Assembly: GCF_002878395.1 (NCBI RefSeq)
Contig: NC_061121.1
Span: 135,469,312 to 135,533,311, forward strand
From: Capsicum annuum
Lineage: Eukaryota > Streptophyta > Magnoliopsida > Solanales > Solanaceae
DNA length: 64,000 nt
Direction of reading: 5' to 3'
Made by a program: the position numbers and the translations under genes. Positions 57,545-64,000 of the stretch are shown piece by piece. How positions within the stretch are numbered: position 1 is the stretch's first letter; every line of letters starts with the position of its first letter. The notes under the pieces are model-generated. The model was not told the DNA's origin. It saw only the letters and a program-made list of their open reading frames with translations, and did no database searches.

Positions 57545-58141
57545 ACTGGTATTAGAGATTGCTATGTGTGTAATGAGATTAGCCATGTGGCCAGGGACTG
57601 CCCCCTCTGGGTGTTTCAAGATACTCTTACTTCAGCTATGAGAGGTAGGCATACTACTAAAGGAGTGAGAGGTAGAAATGGTGAAGCCTACAATGGTGGT
57701 CGTGGGGCTACTCATCTAGATCAGGGTCGTGGTCGGTGTTATGCCATACCAACCAGACCTGAGGCAGAGGCCTCTGATACTGTCGTTACATGTATTATCC
57801 TCATTTGTTTCAAACCTGCATCTATATTATTTGATATTGAGTCAACTTTCTCTTATCTGTCTGTGTATTTTACTTCTGGTTTTGATTTTCTTAGTGAGCC
57901 TCTTGTCATGACTATTTTTATATCTACCCCGGTAGTTAATTCTTTATTGGTGGATTGGGTGCACAGATCTTGTGTTATGACTTTTGTCAGGCGTGAGACT
58001 ATGGTAGACTTATTTGTGTTAGACATGGTTGATTTTGATGTTATTTTAGGCATAGGTTGGTTAGCTCCTTATCATGCTATGTTAGATTATTTTGCTAAGA
58101 CTATGACTTTAGCTTCGGTGGGTGTGCCAAGAATATCTTAG
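57545..58141 (+). pseudogene. gag zinc knuckle and aspartic protease (plus-strand gypsy)
   Basis: One open frame of 191 codons. An intact CCHC knuckle CYVCNEISHVARDC is followed by a Gly/Arg-rich linker (RGRNGEAYNGGRG), then a protease: ASILFDIESTFSYLSVYF, with the catalytic Asp kept but the following S-G changed to I-E, and LDMVDFDVILGIGWL. This is the best preserved coding piece of the element. The altered active-site triplet makes activity unlikely. Confidence 0.78.
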
Positions 58142-59033
58142 AAAAGGTGCACTTTATTTGGGTCCTAAGAGGATTATAACTTTTTTTCAGGCTCGTAAAT
58201 TAGTTAAGAGAGGATGTTTGTCTTACTTGGCTCATATTTGTGACACTAGTGTTGTTTCGTCTTCTTCCTTGGATTTTGTTTGTATTGTCCATGAGTTTGT
58301 AGATGTGTTCCCTACTGATTTTCCTAGTATGCCTCCGGATTTCTCTATTGATTTTGAGCTAGGCACCAAGCCTATTTTTGTTCCTCCTTATGGGATGGCC
58401 CTGGCAGAGTTGAAGAAACTGAAGTATCAGTTGCAGGAGTTATTTGATAAGGGATTTATCCAACATAGTTTTTCGCCTTGGAGTGCGCCTATCTTGTGTG
58501 TGAAGAAAAAGAATTGGTCCATGCAAATATGTATTGATTTTTGATAGTTGAATAAGGTGATGGATAAGAATAGGTATCCTCTTCCTCATATTAGTGATTT
58601 GTTTTATCAACTTCAGGGTGTTGCAGTGTTTTTGAAGATTGATTTAAGCTATGGTTATCACCAGTTGAGGATAAGAGCTTCAGTTATTTTGAAGATAGCT
58701 TTTTAGACTCAATATGGTTATTATGAGTTCTTGGTCATGTCCTTTGGGTTGAGCAATGTCCTTGCTGCGTTCATGGAGTTGATAAATTGGGTGTTTCGAT
58801 CGTATATTGACTCCTTTGTTATTGTATTTATCGATAATATCTTGGTTTATTTCAAGAGTGAGGTTGAACATGAGGAGCATTTGCAGATTATGCTTCAGAG
58901 ACTGAAGGATGAGAAGTTGTATGACTTTTCTAAGTGTGATTTTTGGTTGGAGTCTATTTCTTTCTTAGGTCATGTGGTGAGTAAGAATGGTGTTATGGTT
59001 GATCCAGCCAAGGTTACAACGGTTCTTGATTGA
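58142..59033 (+). pseudogene. Reverse transcriptase (plus-strand gypsy)
   Basis: The first frame (to 58544) gives VHEFVDVFPTDFPSMPPDF, LKYQLQELFDKGFIQHSFSPW and MQICIDF, then a stop. The second (58731-59033) gives [36 protein letters not shown] and [22 protein letters not shown]. The catalytic box is FIDN rather than FIDD, so the second metal-binding Asp is lost, whereas the displaced fragment upstream keeps FIDD. Confidence 0.85.
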
Positions 59034-59269
59034 GATAGACCTACTTCGCCCATTAAGATTCAGAGTTTTGTTTGCTTGGCAGGTTATTATCAGCATTTTG
59101 TTGAGGGTTTTTCATCCATTACAGCTCTATTGACCAAGTTGACCCAAAAAAAGATTCTTTTAAGTGGTCCTATGTTTGTGAGGAGAGCTTTCAAAAGCTT
59201 AAGAATTTATTAACTTTAATCCTATTTTGACTTTGCTAAGGAGGGTGTGGGTTTTACCATCTTTTTTAA

Positions 59270-59640
59270 TGCTTCATATGTTGGCTTAGGTACTGTGTTA
59301 ATCCAGGAGGGCAAGGTGATTACTTATGCTTCTCTTCAGTTGAAGTCTCATGAGAGAAATTATCCTACCCATGATTTGGAGTTAGGCGTAGTTGCATTTG
59401 CCTTGAAGTTCTAGAGGCACTATGTGTATGGAGACTGTTGTGAGATCTTCTCTTATCATTATAGCCTTTAATACTTCTTCACCCAGTGAAATCTTAATAT
59501 GAGACAACGTCGTTGGCTTGAGTTTCAAAGGATTATTACTTGACCATTCTTTATCATCTAGGCAAGGCTAATATGGTTGTAAATGCCTTAAGCTGGAAGT
59601 CGACTAACATGGGTAGCTTGGAGCTTCTTTTGACCTAGGA
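59270..59640 (+). pseudogene. RNase H (plus-strand gypsy)
   Basis: [36 protein letters not shown] and VVAFALKF are followed by a stop, with NLNMRQRRWLE further on. This is the standard gypsy RNase H order. One stop stands at the Trp position after LKF, and further stops follow. Confidence 0.78.
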
Positions 59641-60039
59641 GAGATCTTTGGCCTTAGAGGTTCAGTATTTAGCTAACCAGATGGTTAGGCTTGATATTTT
59701 GAAACCTTTGCGTGTTTTGACATTTATGAAGGATATATCTTCTTTGATGGAGCACATTTGAGCTCATCTATTTGATAATATTGGATTGAGGTTGATTCAA
59801 TATAAGGTATTGAGTGGAGAGTCTAAGGAAGCTTCATTTGATCTTACAGGAGGCCCATTATTCCAGATATTCTATCCATCCAAGTATGATAAGATATAAC
59901 GTGATATGAGGTAGCATTAATAGTGCGGTGGTATGAGGTGAGATATGGAAAAATTTGTGGCTCATTGCCTATATTACAGAAGGTGAAAGACAAGAATATG
60001 AGGTCTGGGGGGTTGCATCAGAGGTTACCCATTTCTAGG

Positions 60040-60545
60040 TAAAAGTGGGAATGAATCACTATGGACTTTGTGATTAGATTTCCTTATACGTCTCATGGTT
60101 TTGATAGTGTTTGGGTCAATATGAATCGAATGACCAAGTCGGCTCTTTTTTTTCTTTAGGTCTTATTCAATACTGAGAAGTTGGAGTGAGATTGTGCATC
60201 TTCATGGTGTGTTGATGTCTATTATTCTAGATCAAGGTTCTGTGTTCACATCTAACTTTTGGAAGACATTTTAAGATAAGTTGGGTACTTAGGTTGATCT
60301 TAGCATAACATTTCACCCCCAGACTGATAGCAAGTTAGAGCGGACTATCCAGGGTTTGGAGGATATGTTCCACACATACGTGATGGATTTTGGTGGCCAG
60401 TGGGAACAATATTTAGCTTTACCAGAGTTTGCATATAATAATAGCTACCATTCCAGTATCGACATGGCTCCTTTCTAGGCATTGTATGGTAGGTGTTATC
60501 GCTCCCCAGTGGGTTAGTTTGATGTTTTAGAGGTGAGACCTTGAT
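60040..60545 (+). pseudogene. Integrase core (plus-strand gypsy)
   Basis: WESITMDFVIRFPYTSHGFD holds the first catalytic Asp in the core. Later, in other frames, pieces correspond to the LDQGSVFTSNFW region and the QTDSKLERTIQGLEDM region. Frameshifts and stops are frequent. Confidence 0.72.
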
Positions 60546-60696
60546 GTACAAACTTGTTTTGGGAGTCTTTAGATAGAGTCTGGGTCATTTAGATAGACTT
60601 AGAGTGTCTCAGAGTATGCAAAAATGCTATGCTGATCGTAGACTTCATGCCCTGAGATTTGGTGTTGGTGATTGTGTTTTCCTTTGAGTTTCACCC

Positions 60697-61115
60697 ATGA
60701 TTGGTGTTATGAGGTTTGGGAAGACAGGTAAGCGTAGACCCAAGTATATTGGTTCACTTAAGATTCTTCAAACTGTTGGTGATATGGCTTATAAATTGGC
60801 ATTGCCCCCTGATCTATTAGTTGTTCATCCAGTTTTTCATGTTTTAATGCTTCGCCATTATATTACGAATAAGTCTCATGTAATTCGTTGGGAGTCAGTT
60901 CAGTTAGATGAGCGGTTGTCTTTTGTTGAGGAGTCGATTCTATACTGGCTAGGAATGTTAGGTGGTTGCGCTCTAGAGAGATACCTGTGGTTAAGGTTCA
61001 GTGGAGACATCGACCTATATATGAGGCTATTTGGGAGGTCGAGTCTGACATGCATAGTTCTTATCCTCATCTCTTTATTGATTCAGGTATTTCTTTGCCT
61101 TAGTTTGAGGACGAA
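60697..61115 (+). pseudogene. Integrase C-terminus and chromodomain-like tail (plus-strand gypsy)
   Basis: MRFGKTGKRRPKYIGSLKIL, GDMAYKLALPPDL and VHPVFHVLMLRHY form the GPF/Y-like module. After a frameshift near 60950 the tail reads EIPVVKVQWRHRPIYEAIWE and DMHSSYPHLF, the chromodomain-like end of Tekay/Del elements. The open frame continuing past it is a shifted frame. Confidence 0.78.
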
Positions 61116-61137
61116 CAAGATTTTTAGTGGTAGATAA

Positions 61138-63585
61138 TGTAACGACCAACTTTTTTGATGAAATATGTGAATTGTGTGTTTCTATGTGATTTGTTATTTT
61201 TACCACTCCCCGTAGTTGCATTATGGTATTTCTGGGGTAAAGGGGTGATTGTCATGGTTCTAGCTGTATTTTGGTACCATTTAAGTGATATTGTGGTTTT
61301 TGATGTCTTTGAGAGCCTTGTTTTGGACTTATGTGGATATCTTTGGATTTGTGTGACGGATGGCTGAACGAACTTTGCCAGCAGTTTTTGAATATCGATT
61401 TTAGGCTAGGTAGATCTTTGGTTTAGGTCCCGATGAACACGAGCTCATTTCGACCAATTGATTGAAAAGTTGGAAAATTAAAAATATGGGTATGGGACCC
61501 ACTTTTTATCAAAACAACCTCAGATGGCAAATCCAACATTGCCTACAGATCCAGAGCATCGATTATAGGGTGGTAACATGTTTCGTGTGATTTTACGGAT
61601 TTTAAATCTCATTTCGACCCTCGTTTTGTAAAAATTGTGATTTCGGGTTTCGGGGGTTAACTTTGTGAAATAATATTTTTTTCAAAATTTTGACTTTGCC
61701 AACGTGTCCGGAACGTCTAATTTAGTGTAGTTGCATAGTTTGTTTGTGTATATCGAACTTTGAATGAATTTTGGGCACCCCCATCGAAGTCCTGGGCTTT
61801 TAAAAAAAACTGTACCAGTTACAGTTTTTTTTAAAAAAAAAAAACAGCTTTTTGTTGTCCATTCTTTTACCTTGCCTCTTGAGAGCTAAACCTTAAAACA
61901 GTGTGAGATCTTAAAATTTAAGCTTGTGGAAGCTAGATTAACATATATTTCTTGATTCTCTTACGGATTTAAGGTAAGAATTCACCCCTTTCTTAGTAAT
62001 TCTTGATTAAATTCTCAAAAATTCAAAAATCTTAGGGCTTGATTCTAAACCTCAATTTCACTCCTTTTCACTTGAATAATATTTTAATCTTATAATTACT
62101 AGTTTTCATCAATTTAACCTTCAAAACAACTCTGATTCTTGATTTTAATCGAAATTTTAGAGATTTTATCCGGTAAAACTTAAAAATGATTTTTCTTCGA
62201 TTTGACCCTTTTTTTACTCGATTTGACTTGGATTTTTATCTGTAGGTTCCTAAAAATATGTGAAACACATTTTTGAAGGAAACTTATGATTTTGCCCTTC
62301 TTTTTTGAAAATCCATTTCGAGGATCCTTTTTGATACCGAATCAAAAGTAGTCAATATGGGTTTCGTTGATTTTATTTTGACGCGTAGATTCCACATTTA
62401 ATTTTTTTAATGGAGTTCAGGATCATTCGTGAAAACTAAGATCGTGGGTTCAAAGCATAGCAGATCAATTTCGACTTTTGAGGTAGGTTATAGCTTAACT
62501 CTTTTAGATTAGGCTGGGTAGTAAATGATAGTAAAAAATGCATGTTTAGGGTGAAAATTAATCTGCAAATGGCTATCTATGCGTTGTGCCCATGTGGGGG
62601 CCTATATGTAATGTAGTTTTTGAAATTGAGATATTATGAGATATGTGTGATCATGTGGGATCCTATGTGATGTTGATAGCCTTTAATATATGTGAATAAT
62701 TGTATTGTGTTGTTGAAATGCCTAATCTGGTACCATTGGTGTATTGTTCTATATTCATACTTGTTGTTATATGAGACATGTGAAAATTTATGTATGAAAC
62801 AAAAATAATGAGTGAATATTGGCTCACGTGATTGTGGAAATGTATAAATATGGTTGGTTATGGAAATATATCATTGTGATTGGTTGTGGAAATACTCATA
62901 ATGATTGGTTGTGATCATTATATCCTCATATCATACCCATTAATGAAATGTTGGTACCACCATGATAATACGCGAGTAACACTGGCAACACCTTTTTAAA
63001 ACTCTCTTCGAGGGATATGCTGGGGAGAAGATACTATAACACCTTATAAAACACTTTCGAGAGGTGTGTCGGAAAGGAGATATGAGATATGTGGATTTTA
63101 TAGGGGTTGATGAACCCCCTATGGGTCCTACATCAGGAAGCTTTAGCTCTGTAGGTGTATACGGGGATTGTGTGGCAATCACAGAGGTTGTGCAACGACC
63201 TTGTGCATCATCATCAACATTATCATATACATTGCATTTATTTTATTGTATTTATGTTGTGTTTTATTTCCATATTGACTTGTCATCTATATATTTGTCT
63301 TACCTTCCTTTACTTGTATTTGATGATCTTGTATCTACATGTTCTCCCTTGTTCTACTAATATGTGAAATAATGCATACTTGTGTTCTATCTTGGTGTGT
63401 TGATGTAATATATGCGATATACTAGAACTCTTAGTGCAAGTGGTGTGGGCTAACATTGTGAGACATTTTCTAACTGTAGGTGATGTGCCCTTAGTGTGTA
63501 TTTTGTATGCATTATTTTCTACTTTGCTTGATCGGCCTGTCGTACCTACTAAGTATAAGTGGACCGTACTCACTCCTACTTCACC
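61138..63585 (+). repeat. 3' LTR of plus-strand gypsy element (truncated)
   Basis: Begins TGTAACGACCAAC after a purine-containing TTTGAGGACGAACAAGA stretch. It aligns in order with the 5' LTR up to about 63575 and then stops where a different LTR (TGAAACACCCTAGG) begins at 63586. An A/T-rich palindromic stretch with TTTTAAAAAAAACTGTACCA lies near 61798. Frames on the minus strand in both LTRs share the words TELK.PD.GP.G, simply because the LTRs are homologous. Confidence 0.75.
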
Positions 63586-63838
63586 TGAAACACCCTAGGT
63601 TATGGTCCTTGCAAATTTTCTGAGTCTTGAACCTTTTGATCATCGTATGACTCAACATATGTGTCGTATGATATGGGTACGGGTCAGGTGACCTAATCCT
63701 AAGTTGTCCAGTATGTGATGGTTAGTTTTCTGTTGTGGTTATGACTTGATGGATACAGGTTATAAAGTTTGGTGATGGTTTGTTAATTTGGTCCATCACT
63801 TAATCTGTAACTTAGTAACTTGACTTGGCTTGAGTACG
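63586..63838 (+). repeat. 5' part of an LTR of the inner-gypsy family
   Basis: TGAAACACCCTAGGTTATGG matches the LTR start of the inner gypsy element read on the minus strand from 47201 (TGAAATACCCTAGGTTTTGG), continuing through GTCGTATG and ATGGGTACGGGTC. It marks a further insertion that truncates the 3' LTR before it. The rest is cut by the next LTR. Confidence 0.7.
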
Positions 63839-64000
63839 TGTAACACCCCAAAAATCGAGTCCCAAGACGCCACATGGTGCTTAGGGTCACAAGTGACCCC
63901 AAGCTAACCCTTTCATAGGTATAACTCAAAAGCAGCTGATTTAAAACATAATTCTGAGAGAATAAAGATGAAAATATCTCAATACAGAATCTGTTCAATG
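63839..64000 (-). repeat. End of another large LTR, minus orientation, running off the window
   Basis: TGTAACACCCCAAAAATCGA, with GCCACATGGTGCTTAGGGTC further in, matches the reverse complement of the LTR 3' end of the 5.9-13.3 kb element (minus-strand reading from 13346: TGTAACACCTCAATTTTCTA, then GCCACACGGTGCTCATGATC). It is a related family in opposite orientation and continues beyond 64000. Confidence 0.65.

Larger units (their letters stand above)
53619..63585 (+). mobile_element. Old plus-strand Ty3/gypsy (Tekay/Del-like) element with rearranged interior
   Basis: 5' LTR 53619-56419, primer-binding site at 56423, internal region to 61137, 3' LTR 61138-63585 (cut short by another LTR). 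The LTRs align only as diverged sequences, so the insertion is old, or the two ends come from different copies. Gag, protease, RT, RNase H, integrase and a chromodomain-like tail are all recognisable in plus orientation, but an extra RT-RNase H-integrase fragment stands between the gag start and the gag zinc knuckle. The many stops make the element inert. Confidence 0.82.

Noticed and set aside
37795..63600. Possible endogenous pararetrovirus among the RT sequences
   Set aside because: All RT regions sit between LTRs, with Met-tRNA primer sites and the gypsy order PR-RT-RH-IN. No movement-protein or viral coat domain was seen.
1..64000. tRNA, rRNA and snRNA genes
   Set aside because: None recognised. 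The only tRNA-like signal is the box A/B pair of the SINE, and tRNA-complementary words are primer-binding sites.

Overview
The window is repeat-rich nuclear DNA of a flowering plant, almost certainly Solanaceae. The reasons are a tRNA-derived SINE of the SolS/TS type, Tekay/Del-like Ty3/gypsy chromovirus remains, a pair of plant DUF1985/Ulp1-protease genes, and spliceosomal introns with plant-type TATA promoters. Pepper (Capsicum) or a relative is a reasonable guess, but the sequence alone does not prove the genus. I see no clearly intact host gene. Nearly everything recognisable is a mobile element or a decayed gene carried by one.

Layout. 1-5.9 kb: AT-rich DNA with one SINE (imperfect target-site duplication), a MITE-like sequence and a duplicated 560-bp block. 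5.95-13.35 kb: one structurally complete non-autonomous LTR element with very large LTRs (2.56 and 2.81 kb), a met-tRNA primer-binding site, a purine tract, gag remnants and a perfect 5-bp target-site duplication. 13.56-14.63 kb: an element with terminal inverted repeats. 15.1-36.6 kb: the most unusual region, a mosaic of four decayed genes. These are two DUF1985-Ulp1 protease genes facing each other, a GRF zinc-finger membrane-protein gene between them, a small coiled-coil gene with a good promoter and intron, and a MuDR/MULE transposase. Introns and flanks throughout are packed with degenerate copies of one perfect 18-bp palindrome, CATCTGTTGCAACAGATG. The region also holds a ~530-bp higher-order tandem repeat and a ~950-bp-arm inverted repeat.

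37.8-52.8 kb: a nest. A non-autonomous LTR element, encoding a coiled-coil protein and a protein resembling the 'putative plant transposon protein' domain, has been split inside its left LTR by a 9.3-kb Ty3/gypsy element. Both lie on the minus strand, and both sets of boundaries are supported by target-site duplications. 53.6-63.6 kb: an older plus-strand Tekay-like gypsy element with strongly diverged LTRs and a rearranged interior in which an RT-RNase H-integrase fragment precedes the gag zinc knuckle. 63.6-64 kb: ends of two further LTRs run out of the window.

How the parts fit: the LTR elements are typical self-copying or parasitic retroelements. The middle region looks like one or more large DNA-transposon (MULE-type) units that carried Ulp1-like, GRF and small accessory genes. 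This is an inference from co-location and a shared intronic repeat, because terminal inverted repeats and target duplications for that unit could not be fixed by eye. All coding regions carry stops or frameshifts, many of a kind expected from C-to-T decay of methylated DNA. Percent identities mentioned are visual impressions, not computed values.
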